From: Azospirillum brasilense
GTDB lineage: Bacteria > Pseudomonadota > Alphaproteobacteria > Azospirillales > Azospirillaceae
Direction of reading: 5' to 3'
NCBI RefSeq assembly: GCF_005222205.1
Contig: NZ_CP032345.1
Span: 65,001 to 129,000 of the forward strand
Length of the DNA stretch: 64,000 nt
Shown: piece by piece, positions 9,610 to 17,994 of the stretch
How positions within the stretch are numbered: the first letter of the stretch is position 1
Layout of the letters: every line of letters begins with the position of its first letter
Made by a program: the position numbers and the translations under genes
The notes under the pieces: model-generated
The model's input: the letters and a program-made list of their open reading frames with translations, nothing else
Databases searched by the model: none
Told to the model about the DNA's origin: nothing

Positions 9610-10245
9610 ATGAACTGGCAGACTCTCGGATTCTTCTTCGCGACGGCCTTCGTGCTGTCGATGACCCCCGGCCCCAACATGCTGCTGGCGATGAGCCTCG
9701 GCCTGCGCTACGGCGTCCGCCGCGCGGCCTGGGGCGGGCTCGGCATGTGCGTGGCGCTGACGACGATGGCCACCCTGTCGGTGCTGGGGCTCGGCGCCCT
9801 GCTGGCGGCGTCGGAGCCGGCCTTCCAGGCGGTGAAGTGGGCGGGTGTGGCCTATCTGACCTGGCTCGGCATCGCCGCGTGGCGGGCGCCGGTGCCAGAC
9901 GGCTCGCCGCGCGCCACCGGCGCCGCGGCGGTGGAGGAAGCCCCGGCCCATCGCCTGTTCCTGCGCGGGCTGCTGGTCGCCTTCAGCAACCCGAAGGCGC
10001 TGGTCTTCATGGCTGCCCTGTTCCCGCAGTTCATCGACCCGGCGGCCCCGCTGATGCCGCAGCTCGTCGCGCTGGTGGCGATCATGGTGGTGATCGAGTT
10101 CGGCTGGATCATGGCCTACGCCACCGGCGGCAACAGCATCGGCGCCCGCCTGACCAGCGGCTCCGCAGCCCGCACCCTCAACCGCCTGACCGGCGGCCTG
10201 ATGATCGGCGCCGGCGGGCTGCTGGCGCTCGCCCGCCGGCTGTGA
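9610..10245 (+). CDS. LysE/RhtB family amino acid exporter
   Basis: A 211-residue inner membrane protein of the LysE superfamily with about six hydrophobic segments. The family signature SMTPGPNMLLAMSLGLRYG lies at residues 17-35, and FSNPKALVFMAALFPQFI near 122-139. Members export amino acids such as homoserine, threonine or leucine; the substrate here cannot be told. It runs toward the next gene, which is transcribed in the opposite direction and ends 13 bases away. Confidence 0.88.
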   Translation: MNWQTLGFFFATAFVLSMTPGPNMLLAMSLGLRYGVRRAAWGGLGMCVALTTMATLSVLGLGALLAASEPAFQAVKWAGVAYLTWLGIAAWRAPVPDGSPRATGAAAVEEAPAHRLFLRGLLVAFSNPKALVFMAALFPQFIDPAAPLMPQLVALVAIMVVIEFGWIMAYATGGNSIGARLTSGSAARTLNRLTGGLMIGAGGLLALARRL

Positions 10246-10258
10246 TCGGCCGCGGCGT

Positions 10259-11413
10259 TCAGTCCATTCGGCGGAGGGTCGTCTCCAGACGGCCCTTGCC
10301 GGACCGGTCCAGCCAAGTGGCGGACAGGCGCCCGTCGGTCCGGACGCTGTAGCGCAGCACGTTGCGTCCCTTCTCGTCGAACACCAGCTCGTCGTTCTCG
10401 ATGCGGCCCTTGCGCTGGGCGCGCTCCATCGGCTGGTCGGCCTCCATGCCCGGACCCAGCACGTAGTCGGCGTAGACGGCGTCGCCGTCGACCCGGTCCA
10501 CCGCCAGCGCGATCTCCCGCCCGTTGATGTAGGCGCCGTACCAGACGCCGAGGAAGGAGCGGGCTCCGGTGCCCGCCGGGGAGGAGGTGCCGCTGCCGGT
10601 GCGCGGCTCCGGCACCGCGGCCCGCATCAGCTCCGCGCTCGGCGTGCGGCCCCAGGATTCGTCGCAGGAGGGATCGCCACGGCGCGGCGGCGCCTCGGCG
10701 AAGCGCAGGATGCAGGCGCCGAAGCGTCGGACGAACATGCCGGTCGTCGCCGCGCCGTGGCCGGTCAGCAGGGCCGGCTGATCCACCACGATGTGGTCCA
10801 GACCGCGCGAGGACAGGATGCCGCGCGCCGACTCCCCGCGCCCGCCGGGGTCGAAATCATCGCCGTGGAAGAAGAACAGCATCACCCGCGCGCTGTGGAT
10901 GCCGCGCAGGATCGGCCAGAGCTGAGCGGCGTTCTCGCGGAAGCTGTCGTAGGAATCGGAGAAGTTTCCGAAGGCCGCGGGGGCGGTGCCGACGACGGCG
11001 TCCACCCGGTCGCTCTGCCCGGCGGCCATCAGCGAGAGAAAGGCGCCGAAGGACTGGCCGGTCAGCACGACCTTGCGGTAGCCGCGGTCCTTCAACTGGT
11101 CGGCGTAGCCCGCCAGCGCGCGGGAGCTGTTCGGCAGCGTGTCGCTGACCCGCATGCGGTCCAGACGGAACACGTCCCACCCGGCGTCCTTCATGGTCTT
11201 CATGTAGAGCGGCGTGGGGGCGTTCGAATCCTCCACGTCCACCGAACGGCCATGGCTCCACACCACCGCGCCGCGGGCCACGGTCGGGCCGAGCAGGGTG
11301 CCGTCGCCATAGGCCGGGTTCAGGTGAATCTGGGCCGCCGCCGTCTGCGCCATCCCAAGCATCGCCAACGCCGTCACCAAACCGAGCAGCGCCTGTCCGA
11401 TTGTCCGCCTCAT
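10259..11413 (-). CDS. Exported alpha/beta-hydrolase-like protein
   Basis: A 384-residue protein with a signal peptide ending near AAAQ (about residue 28). VVWSHGRSVD looks like the oxyanion strand of an alpha/beta hydrolase, and VVLTGQSFGAFLSL holds a GxSxG nucleophile elbow (Ser about 121). A candidate acid and His follow in FFHGDDFDPGG and LLTGHGA. Residues from about 290 to the end form a separate beta-rich domain (FLGVWYGAYINGREIALAV) that may bind ligand or the envelope. Substrate unknown. Both neighbours are transcribed in the opposite direction. Confidence 0.72.
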   Translation of the reverse strand: MRRTIGQALLGLVTALAMLGMAQTAAAQIHLNPAYGDGTLLGPTVARGAVVWSHGRSVDVEDSNAPTPLYMKTMKDAGWDVFRLDRMRVSDTLPNSSRALAGYADQLKDRGYRKVVLTGQSFGAFLSLMAAGQSDRVDAVVGTAPAAFGNFSDSYDSFRENAAQLWPILRGIHSARVMLFFFHGDDFDPGGRGESARGILSSRGLDHIVVDQPALLTGHGAATTGMFVRRFGACILRFAEAPPRRGDPSCDESWGRTPSAELMRAAVPEPRTGSGTSSPAGTGARSFLGVWYGAYINGREIALAVDRVDGDAVYADYVLGPGMEADQPMERAQRKGRIENDELVFDEKGRNVLRYSVRTDGRLSATWLDRSGKGRLETTLRRMD

Positions 11414-11557
11414 CCTTCCACGCTCCTGTCTGCGGGCGTGGAAAGGGTCCAGGAATATGGTTAACCCGACCTTTCCAGCAGGGCAGGCCGGCGTTTGTCA
11501 CGGAGCGTTGTCACAGCCCCCGATCGGTGGCGGTGCCCTGCGTCAGAAGGTCCATGG

Positions 11558-11582
11558 ATTGCAAATGCGAATGACTCGCAAT
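11558..11582. promoter_or_regulatory. Fur-like operator
   Basis: A 15-base inverted repeat, TGCGA-ATGAC-TCGCA at 11566-11580, flanked by ATTGC and overlapping GCAAT at 11578-11582. Alphaproteobacterial Fur-type sites have this general TGCxAATxATTxGCA shape. It lies about 55 bases before the start at 11637, a distance that suits control of that gene. Assignment to Fur is an inference from the pattern. Confidence 0.5.
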
Positions 11583-11636
11583 CCTGAGGCGGATCGTCTA
11601 AGGTCGGGTCCGTCACTTCAGTCGGGAGGGGTCAAC

Positions 11637-12107
11637 ATGTGCGATTCGGTGGGCGAGGGGAGGCTGTCCCCCTGGACGGTGTCCGATCTGACGACGGCGG
11701 AGCGCGCGCTGCTGACCGGTTTCCGGCAATGGTTCCGTCACGGCACCGCGGGGGCGATGGCCGCCATGCGGGCCAGTTTCGGCGTGGCCGGCGTGCCTTC
11801 GTCGGCTTTGCTGCCGCTGTTCGCCCTGTTGGGGACCTTCGCCGTGACCAACGCCGGCCGGCCGGCGTTCCGCTGCCCCTCCTGCTCGCGGGTCGGGATG
11901 GACGAGATGGCGGTTCTGGACGCGCTGGCCGCCATGCAGGCCGGGGAGGGCGACGTGACGACCCAGGTGTTCGACCGCTGGCTTCCCCTGGTCGCCCTGA
12001 CCATGGCCACGGATTCGGCACGGGAACTGGCGGACATCCTGGACGGCGCGCGCATCCGTCTGCCGCGGCGCCGCCCGGCCCGGCTCATAGCGCTGGCGGC
12101 GGAATGA
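11637..12107 (+). CDS. Uncharacterised protein with a CxxC motif, possibly iron-regulated
   Basis: A 156-residue protein I do not recognise. The N-terminal half is helical and fairly hydrophobic (SALLPLFALLGTFAV, about 53-67), followed by FRCPSCSRVGMDE, whose CxxC could bind a metal. The C-terminus is Arg-rich. GGGAGGGG lies just before the ATG at 11637. A Fur-like palindrome sits upstream, so iron control is likely if that site is real. Its 3' end overlaps the convergent acetyltransferase gene by 23 bases. Confidence 0.65.
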   Translation: MCDSVGEGRLSPWTVSDLTTAERALLTGFRQWFRHGTAGAMAAMRASFGVAGVPSSALLPLFALLGTFAVTNAGRPAFRCPSCSRVGMDEMAVLDALAAMQAGEGDVTTQVFDRWLPLVALTMATDSARELADILDGARIRLPRRRPARLIALAAE

Positions 12108-12678
12108 CCGGCGCGAAGCCGGTCCCGGTCTGCCACGCCGCCTGCCGGAACAGCGGCTTGCGCATGATCCATTGATCGATGGGCACCTGGACCAGCTCGC
12201 CGGCCGGGGTGCGGTAGGAATAACGCCCCCGTTCGGTGCCGCGCAGCTCGTAGCCCAGCCGCTCGTAGAAGGCGAGGACCCCGGCGTTGTCCCGGTCCAC
12301 GCCCAGTTCCGCTTCCGAATAGCCGTGGTCGAGCGCGGTGCCTTCGGCGGCGGCCATCAGCCGTGTGGCGATCCCCCGGTTGCGGAAGGGCTGGAACACC
12401 CGCAAGGCCCACAGCGTCGCCCGGCGCAGATGCCGCTTGCGCTGGAAGTCGATACAGATCTGACCGGCGGGGAAGCCGTTGACCTCCGCCACGAGAAGGG
12501 CGCCGCTTCCGCGTTCCTGGGCGCGGAAGGCCGTGGCGAGGATTTCCCGATGCGGCGTGTGCAGCCCGAACCATTCGAGGTCCGGCAGGTCGGTCCGGCA
12601 GGCCGGGCGAATTGCGACGGGCAGGCTGATGACATCCTGCGACGCGGTGGCGGCGTCCATTCCTCCTCCGGGCTTCAA
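12085..12678 (-). CDS. GNAT family N-acetyltransferase
   Basis: A 197-residue protein with a GNAT fold. FQPFRNRGIATRLMAAAE (about 93-110) matches the acetyl-CoA pyrophosphate loop (R/Q-x-x-G-x-G/A), and LGVDRDNAGVLAFYERLGYE is the usual C-terminal strand and helix. The acceptor substrate is unknown. Residue 7 is also a methionine (ATG at 12660), so the true start may be there. It ends tail to tail with the CxxC protein gene. Confidence 0.82.
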   Translation of the reverse strand: MKPGGGMDAATASQDVISLPVAIRPACRTDLPDLEWFGLHTPHREILATAFRAQERGSGALLVAEVNGFPAGQICIDFQRKRHLRRATLWALRVFQPFRNRGIATRLMAAAEGTALDHGYSEAELGVDRDNAGVLAFYERLGYELRGTERGRYSYRTPAGELVQVPIDQWIMRKPLFRQAAWQTGTGFAPVIPPPAL

Positions 12679-12969
12679 ACCATTTGAAGGAATGAACGGA
12701 CCGGCGCAGCGCAGCGTTCCCCCCGGTCTATGAAAGTCTTTTCGACAAGGCTTTCACGAAGGTTGGGCACGGCTCCCAAGGGGCAGGGGGTGTCGCTGCA
12801 CTTCGAGGCCAGGTCCTCTGAAGGAAAGACAATCTGTGGTCTATGTCGATTGGCCTCGTTGACCGAATGTGAGTGTTTTTGGTAAGTCTCTAAATGAAAT
12901 GGGGAGAACGCGACGCCGTGCGATGGCCGGACGCGAATCGATACCCCGGAGACGGAGGAGGAGAGTGCG

Positions 12970-13140
12970 ATGATCAAGATCGTGAATCTCGGACGCACAG
13001 GCCTTTTCGTTGCGATGCAAAACGGCTCTCTGACCACGATCGGTGGCCGCAGCCATTGGCGCTCGCTCGACGATCTCCGTTCGGCGGCTAACGCGGCCAA
13101 GATAAAGGTCAGCGAAACGGTTCTTCGCACCGTTCTTTGA
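12970..13140 (+). CDS. Small protein, 56 residues, unknown
   Basis: An open frame starting MIKIVNLGRTGLFVAMQ and ending at a TGA at 13140. GGAGACGGAGGAGGAGAG lies directly upstream at ideal spacing, one of the strongest ribosome binding sites in the window. Codon third positions are mostly G or C, and the frame fills the gap with no rival. No domain is recognised; the N-terminal half looks like a small beta unit and the C-terminal half (SLDDLRSAANAAKIKV) like a helix. It sits between a GNAT gene and a chemoreceptor, both leftward. Confidence 0.6.
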   Translation: MIKIVNLGRTGLFVAMQNGSLTTIGGRSHWRSLDDLRSAANAAKIKVSETVLRTVL

Positions 13141-13246
13141 TCGCGCGGCTCGAGCCGACGGGCTGGGCGCAGGCCGGTCAATGAGGCAGGCTGGTCCGTG
13201 AGTGGGAAGGGCGGCACAGGGTTGCGTCGCCCCTCCACTCCAGCGA

Positions 13247-14593
13247 TCAACCGGCCCGCACCCGCGCCAGGAAGCGGTCGACCTCGGCCCGCAGATTGTT
13301 CGACTGAATGGACAGCTCGTTCGTCGCCGACAGGACGCTGCGCGCTTCCGATCCGGTTTCGGACGCCGAGGAATTGACCCGCACGATGGTTTCGCTGACC
13401 TCGCGCGTTCCGATCGAAGCCTGTTGGACGTTGCGGGCGATCTCGGTGGTGGCCGCTCCCTGCTCCTCCATGGCCGAAGCGATGGAGGTCGAGATGTCGT
13501 TGATCCGCGCGATGGTTTCCGAGATGGAGCGGATGGCGAGCACAGCGTCCTGCGTCGCGCCCTGAACCGCGCCGATCTGCGCGTTGATTTCCTCCGTCGC
13601 CTTGGCGGTCTGGTTGGCGAGGCTCTTCACCTCGGACGCCACGACCGCGAAGCCCTTGCCGGCCTCGCCCGCGCGGGCGGCCTCGATGGTGGCGTTCAAG
13701 GCCAGCAGGTTGGTCTGGCTGGCGATGTCGTGGATCAGCTTCACCACCTGACCGATCCGGCTGGCGGCGTCGGCCAACCCCTGCACGGTGGTGTTGGTGC
13801 GCTCCGCCTGCGACATGGCCTCGCCGGCGATCGCTGCCGACTGGGTCACCTGATGGCTGATCTCGCCGATGGAGGCGGTCAGCTCCTCCGCCGCCGCGGC
13901 GACCGTCTGGATGTTGACGGAGGCCTCCTCCGCCGCCGCCGCGACCTGGGTCGACTGCGCGCTGGTCTCCTCGGCCGTGCGGCTCATGTTCTGGGCGGTG
14001 CCCTGGAGCTGGTGCGCGGCGGAGGCCACGGCCTGCACCACGCTTTTCACTTCGCGTTCGAACGAGTCGGCGGTGGTTCCCAGCTCGCGCGAGATGATCG
14101 CGGCGGTGTTCAGGTCCACATAAACCGAGGTCGCCAGATCCATGTCCAGGAAGACCGCTTTGTTGATCGCCTGCATCAGTTGGGCGAGCTTCTCCGGCTT
14201 CTTGCGGTAGACCTGGTAGGCGAGGTCGATCAGCTTGTTCAGGGTGAAGCAATAGGCACCGGTGTACCAGCGCGGCTCCAGGCCGATGCGCTGGTGAGCC
14301 TGCCCGATCTTCAGAACCTGCGCCATGTAGGCGTCGTCGAAGGTTCCGGTGAAGACGTTCTTCAGCCAATGCTGCTTCTGCATGTCCCGTGCCCGGCTGA
14401 CCACCGTCGGATTGGCGAGCAGTGTCGCGACCTGGGGGACGGAGCGCAGGTAGCCGTAGAAATCCTCGAGGATCTGATCGATGCGCTGGGCGAGATAGGG
14501 CTGGAATTCCCGAAGGATGGCCTTCGTGGGTTCGTCGATTCGCAGAAAGGAGATTCGGTCGAGAATGGATTGCGTCTGGGCAGAATGCGACAT
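13247..14593 (-). CDS. Globin-coupled methyl-accepting chemotaxis protein (HemAT-like)
   Basis: A 448-residue soluble chemoreceptor with no membrane segment. Residues 1-165 form a globin-coupled sensor domain; the proximal heme ligand is likely His100 in [16 protein letters not shown]. Residues about 190-445 form the MCP coiled-coil signalling domain, with the hairpin tip around [20 protein letters not shown]. By family, it senses oxygen (or another gas) through heme and signals through CheA/CheW. It stands alone, with no che genes nearby. Confidence 0.92.
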   Translation of the reverse strand: MSHSAQTQSILDRISFLRIDEPTKAILREFQPYLAQRIDQILEDFYGYLRSVPQVATLLANPTVVSRARDMQKQHWLKNVFTGTFDDAYMAQVLKIGQAHQRIGLEPRWYTGAYCFTLNKLIDLAYQVYRKKPEKLAQLMQAINKAVFLDMDLATSVYVDLNTAAIISRELGTTADSFEREVKSVVQAVASAAHQLQGTAQNMSRTAEETSAQSTQVAAAAEEASVNIQTVAAAAEELTASIGEISHQVTQSAAIAGEAMSQAERTNTTVQGLADAASRIGQVVKLIHDIASQTNLLALNATIEAARAGEAGKGFAVVASEVKSLANQTAKATEEINAQIGAVQGATQDAVLAIRSISETIARINDISTSIASAMEEQGAATTEIARNVQQASIGTREVSETIVRVNSSASETGSEARSVLSATNELSIQSNNLRAEVDRFLARVRAG

Positions 14594-14756
14594 GGATCGA
14601 CTTCCCCGCGAAAATAGGACCGCATCAGATTAGCGAAATTTGTTTCGAATGCAAAGTAACTAACCTGCGGGCGGCACTATGGAGGGTTACGATCGGTGTG
14701 AAAACCGGCAGCGTTGTCGCAGGCCGCCAAATCATTAAAGTCCTATAAAAATAGAA

Positions 14757-14785
14757 ACCGGCGGAGCCGTTTGGCATCCGCCGGT
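14757..14785 (-). terminator. Terminator after rpoH
   Basis: A nine-base-pair stem, ACCGGCGGA at 14757-14765 against TCCGCCGGT at 14777-14785. Read leftward it is followed by TTTCTATTTTTATAGG, a reasonable U-rich tail. It lies about 40 bases beyond the rpoH stop. Confidence 0.75.
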
Positions 14786-14824
14786 ATGTTGTGTGCCGCC
14801 GTGAAGATCGACTGTTCGTCTACA

Positions 14825-15715
14825 TCAGGCAGCCATATGAGCCGGGGCGCGGCGCAGCGCCTGGGCGGCGCTCAGGACGGCCTTCTGAAGCTTCTCGAAG
14901 GCCCGCACCTCAATCTGCCGCACCCGCTCGCGCGACACGCAGAACTGCTGGCTCAACGACTCCAGGGTGGAGGGATCGTCCTTCAGGCGGCGCTCGAACA
15001 GGATGCGGCGCTCGCGGTCGTCCAGCCGTTCCAGGGCCTGCCCGACCAGCCGGCGGCGCAGCGCCAGCTCGTCGGCGTCGGCGATCACGCTTTCCTGCGT
15101 CGGACGGTCGTCGGCCAGGAGTTCCAGCCAGTTGGTCTCGCCGTCGCTGGACAGGGCGGCATCGAGCGAGCTGTCGTTCGACGAGAGCCGGCGGTTCATC
15201 TCCACCACCTCCTGCTCCGGCACATCCAGTTCGGTGGCGATGGCGGTGACGGTCGAGGGCGACAGGTCGCCCTGTTCCAACTCCTGCATCTGGCTCTTCA
15301 GGCGGCGCAGGTTGAAGAACAGCTTCTTCTGGGCGGCGGTCGTGCCCATCTTCACCAGCGACCAGCTGTGCAGGATGTATTCCTGGATGGAGGCGCGGAT
15401 CCACCAGGTGGCGTAGGTCGCGAAGCGGAAGCCGCGTTCCGGATCGAACTTCTGGGCGGCCTGCATCAGGCCCACATTGCCTTCGGCGACGAGGTCGGGC
15501 AGCGGCAGACCGTAGCCGCCGAAGCCGCGGGCGATCTTGATCACCAACCGCAGGTGGCTGCCCACCAGACGCTCCAGCGCATGGCCGTTCCCGCGGTCGC
15601 GCCAGGCGACGGCGAGCTCGCGCTCTTCGTCGGGGGCCAGGATGGGGAACCGCTTCGACTCCTCGACGTAACGGGTCAGGCTGGCGTTTTCACCAGTCAG
15701 GAGTTTCTTGAGCAC
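14825..15715 (-). CDS. rpoH: RNA polymerase heat-shock sigma factor RpoH (sigma-32)
   Basis: A 296-residue sigma-70 family factor of the RpoH type. Region 2 shows DLVAEGNVGLMQAAQKFDP and FATYATWWIRASIQEY (about 74-114). The RpoH box QKKLFFNLR follows at about 129-137 and is diagnostic. Region 4.2 helix-turn-helix is VSRERVRQIEVRAFEKLQ. The GTG at 15715 is chosen because AGAGGAGG lies just upstream and the N-terminus then matches the family; the frame continues back to a TTG at 15844 that would add 43 unlikely residues. Alphaproteobacteria often have several rpoH genes; which paralogue this is cannot be told. Confidence 0.93.
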   Translation of the reverse strand: MLKKLLTGENASLTRYVEESKRFPILAPDEERELAVAWRDRGNGHALERLVGSHLRLVIKIARGFGGYGLPLPDLVAEGNVGLMQAAQKFDPERGFRFATYATWWIRASIQEYILHSWSLVKMGTTAAQKKLFFNLRRLKSQMQELEQGDLSPSTVTAIATELDVPEQEVVEMNRRLSSNDSSLDAALSSDGETNWLELLADDRPTQESVIADADELALRRRLVGQALERLDDRERRILFERRLKDDPSTLESLSQQFCVSRERVRQIEVRAFEKLQKAVLSAAQALRRAPAHMAA

Positions 15716-16227
15716 ACCGGCCTCCTCTCTCCAACGCTCCACCGTCTCTTGCCGCGGAACCCTTTCGATGGCCGTTCGCAGACGCCCACCGTTTCGGCAT
15801 TTTTTTTGTGGGGGATTTGCCGAAATTATCCGGGAACACGTCAATCAGACATTGATACTGTGCCGCCACCTCCAAGTTGGATCAAGCCTTGAAACGGCGG
15901 TGCAGCAATATTTTTTGGCCTATGTCCGGACTATTCGGTCCTTATGAATGCCGAAAAGATCGGGAGAACTTTTGGAATATTGGCGAAAAGATGACGATTT
16001 TCGTTTGGAGCTAAGGCAGATGCGGCTCTCTCCGCTTGGTCATCACTCGACGGCATGGATGTGTCTTTTGCATGATCTATGGCCATACAGGCTAAGGAGT
16101 ATGGCCGCTTGGCATAGGACGTTCCTCCAGGGGGGATCAGGGATGCAATCCCTGGGCGGCAACGGTGGTGTTCTCCGGCGTCGCGGGCGTGCTATTCCAG
16201 CTGTTCGAACAAGGCGGGAGGCCACCC
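15716..16227. other. Gene-free region between rpoH and an acetyltransferase
   Basis: No convincing gene. The part at 15800-16080 is less G+C rich than its surroundings. 15924-15931 is the palindrome GTCCGGAC inside an AT-rich stretch. At 16078-16106, TATGGCC occurs twice 22 bases apart, and GGCCATAC at 16081-16088 is inverted to GTATGGCC at 16099-16106; this could be an operator. The region must hold the rpoH promoter, but I see no clear match to a known consensus. A rightward open frame from 15948 has no sign of being coding. Confidence 0.5.
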
Positions 16228-16752
16228 ATGCACATCCGCGACAGCCGGCCGGACGATCTGCCGCGCATCCAGACGATCTACACCCATCATGTCCTGACCG
16301 GCACGGCCAGCTTCGAGGAGGTGCCTCCCAGCCTGGAGGAGCTTGCCCGCCGACGCGACGACGTGCTGGACCGGGGCATGCCCTATGTCGTTGCGGAGAT
16401 GGACGGGCGGGTCATAGGATACGCCTATGCGGGCCCCTACCGGCTGCGCACCGCCTACCGGTACAGCGTCGAGGATTCGATCTATCTCGATCCGGACTGT
16501 ATGGGCCGCGGCGCCGGTCGGGCGTTGCTCGCGGCGGTGATTGACCGCTGCACGGCGGCAGGGTGCCGCCAGATGCTCGCGGTCATCGGCGACAGCGGCA
16601 ACGCGGCGTCCATCGGCCTGCACCGAAGCCTGGGTTTCGAATCAGCGGGCCTGCTGAAGGCGATCGGGTTCAAGTTCGGGCGCTGGGTGGACAGCGTCCT
16701 GATGCAGCGTCCGCTTGGTCACGGGGAAACGACGTCACCTGACGGTCGCTGA
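16228..16752 (+). CDS. GNAT N-acetyltransferase, phosphinothricin acetyltransferase-like
   Basis: A 174-residue acetyltransferase. The opening IRDSRPDDLPRIQTIYTHHV with TASFEEVPPS, and VIGYAYAGPYRLRTAYRYSVEDSIYL spread through the middle, match the PAT/Bar branch, which acetylates phosphinothricin, methionine sulfoximine or similar amino acids. The CoA loop is GRGAGRALL (about 93-101), and GDSGNAASIGLHRSLGF closes the fold. The ATG at 16228 is chosen because GGCGGGAGG lies at good spacing; an in-frame GTG 63 bases upstream gives an unlikely extension. The native substrate is unknown. Confidence 0.85.
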   Translation: MHIRDSRPDDLPRIQTIYTHHVLTGTASFEEVPPSLEELARRRDDVLDRGMPYVVAEMDGRVIGYAYAGPYRLRTAYRYSVEDSIYLDPDCMGRGAGRALLAAVIDRCTAAGCRQMLAVIGDSGNAASIGLHRSLGFESAGLLKAIGFKFGRWVDSVLMQRPLGHGETTSPDGR

Positions 16753-16810
16753 GGGCGCCGTATCGTCATCTTCCGCCGTTTCACGGCCATGCAGCGGCGA
16801 AGGCGGTAAG

Positions 16811-16837
16811 AAAAAGGCGCACCCCGAGGGTGCGCCT
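16811..16837 (-). terminator. Terminator after the MucR gene
   Basis: A ten-base-pair stem, AGGCGCACCC at 16815-16824 against GGGTGCGCCT at 16828-16837. Read leftward it runs into five T residues. It lies about 30 bases beyond the stop of the leftward MucR gene. Confidence 0.85.
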
Positions 16838-16867
16838 GCCGGCGGGTCCAGAGTGGAGCGCAGGGGG

Positions 16868-17278
16868 TCAGTCCTGCGCAACCCGCTTGCGGCCCAAACC
16901 GAGCTTCGTGGCCATTTCCGAGCGGGCCTTGGCGTAGTTCGGAGCGACCATCGGATATTCCGCCGGCAGATTCCATTTGGCCCGGTAATCGTCCGGCGAC
17001 ATGTCGTAGACGGTCTTCAGATGCCGCTTGAGCATCTTCAGCTTCTTGCCGTCCTCAAGGCAGACGATGTATTCCGGGGTCACCGACTTCTTGATCGGCA
17101 CCGCGGGGACCAGTTCGGCCTTGGCCGGCGCGGTCTTTTCCTCGCCCAGACCGTTGAAGGCCGCCTGGACGTTGAGGATCAGTGCCGGCAGGTCGGCGAC
17201 CGGCACCGTGTTGTTGCCGACATAGGCCGAGACGACCTTGGCGGTCAGGGCCTGCAATTCCGATGCTTCGATGGTCAT
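16868..17278 (-). CDS. mucR: MucR/Ros family transcriptional regulator
   Basis: A 136-residue zinc-finger-type DNA-binding protein of the alphaproteobacterial MucR/Ros family, which control exopolysaccharide, motility and cell-cycle genes, often as H-NS-like silencers. The C-terminal domain is typical: VTPEYIVCLEDGKKLKMLKR, HLKTVYDMSPDDYRAKWNLP, AEYPMVAPNYAKARSEMA. Like several relatives it keeps only one cysteine at the finger position. The ATG at 17278 starts the usual MTIEASELQALTA N-terminus. The HU gene, also leftward, lies 68 bases upstream. Confidence 0.93.
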   Translation of the reverse strand: MTIEASELQALTAKVVSAYVGNNTVPVADLPALILNVQAAFNGLGEEKTAPAKAELVPAVPIKKSVTPEYIVCLEDGKKLKMLKRHLKTVYDMSPDDYRAKWNLPAEYPMVAPNYAKARSEMATKLGLGRKRVAQD

Positions 17279-17346
17279 GGCCGCGTTCAGCTCCGTTCCC
17301 CTGTGAGTCGGCCGTTTTGGAACAGCCTTGGATTGGGCGATGTCGA

Positions 17347-17622
17347 TCAGACGTTCACCACGTCGCGCAATTGCTTGGCCGGTTTGAACCGCGGCGCTTT
17401 GGACGCGGCGATCCGCACCGCCTCGCCGGTGCGCGGGTTGCGCCCCTCGCGGGCGGCGCGCTCGGCCACTTCGAAAATGCCGAACCCGGCGAGACGCACC
17501 TCCTCGCCGCGGGCGAGCGCCGAAGAAATGCCTTCGAACACCGACTGAACGACCTTCGCCGCATCGGACTTGCGGATGCCGGCGTTGGTCGCGATGGTCT
17601 CGATGAGCTCGGCTTGGTTCAT
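17347..17622 (-). CDS. HU family DNA-binding protein
   Basis: A 91-residue nucleoid protein. The N-terminal helices (MNQAELIETIATNAGIRKSD) and the core VRLAGFGIFEVAERAAREGR followed by NPRTGEAVRI and FKPAKQLRD match the HU/IHF fold; the arm with NPRTGE inserts into the DNA minor groove. HU bends and compacts DNA. The length and sequence fit HU better than either IHF subunit, but the subtype is not certain. It is followed by mucR in the same direction. Confidence 0.92.
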   Translation of the reverse strand: MNQAELIETIATNAGIRKSDAAKVVQSVFEGISSALARGEEVRLAGFGIFEVAERAAREGRNPRTGEAVRIAASKAPRFKPAKQLRDVVNV

Positions 17623-17994
17623 GCGAAACTCCTGGTGCCTTCGCGCGTGTGGATTTTTCCGTGTTCTTGGCAGATCGAATCCATCGGCACAAGAGTGATG
17701 GGTGGGAAAGCAACCATAAGTGTTTCACTGCTTGTGAATTCTTGCCTTCACTGTGGCTTGGATGCATCAAAAAGACCACCCTGGGCGACACAACGGCGCC
17801 GCGTGGCCGGCAAAGGAAGGATGTCCTGCCCGGAAAGTTGATCGACTCGCGGGATGCGGTTCTTGAACGATCAATCGGCAGCACCATTTGCGTGGCGTTC
17901 GGGTCCGGGCCCCTCTGACGGCTGAGGCGTCAGCCGTGATGTCGGACACCGCTTGAATTCACTGCAGACGCAGCGCAATCAAGTGGGTGTTGTT
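17623..17994. other. Divergent intergenic region between HU and TerC genes
   Basis: No gene is seen. It must contain the promoters of both the leftward HU gene and the rightward TerC gene. TTCAC at 17724-17728 is inverted to GTGAA at 17734-17738. The last 50 bases hold a stable hairpin described separately. No clear sigma-70 pair stands out. Confidence 0.5.
17901..17950 (+). promoter_or_regulatory. Structured leader of the TerC gene
   Basis: A perfect eight-base-pair hairpin with a four-base loop: ACGGCTGA at 17918-17925 against TCAGCCGT at 17930-17937. It is nested in an outer pairing of GGTCCG at 17902-17907 with CGGACACC at 17943-17950 (one bulge). It ends about 45 bases before the TerC start. 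Some TerC-type genes have a manganese riboswitch (yybP-ykoY) here, but I do not find its conserved GGGGAGTA and CTGAGACC loops. The element may be a different regulator or simply a stable leader. Confidence 0.4.

Noticed and set aside
15948..16544. Open frame before and into the acetyltransferase gene
   Set aside because: No ribosome binding site, no recognisable motif, and it overlaps the real gene in another frame.
17901..17950. yybP-ykoY manganese riboswitch before the TerC gene
   Set aside because: The conserved loop sequences of that riboswitch are not present. Only the hairpin itself is reported.
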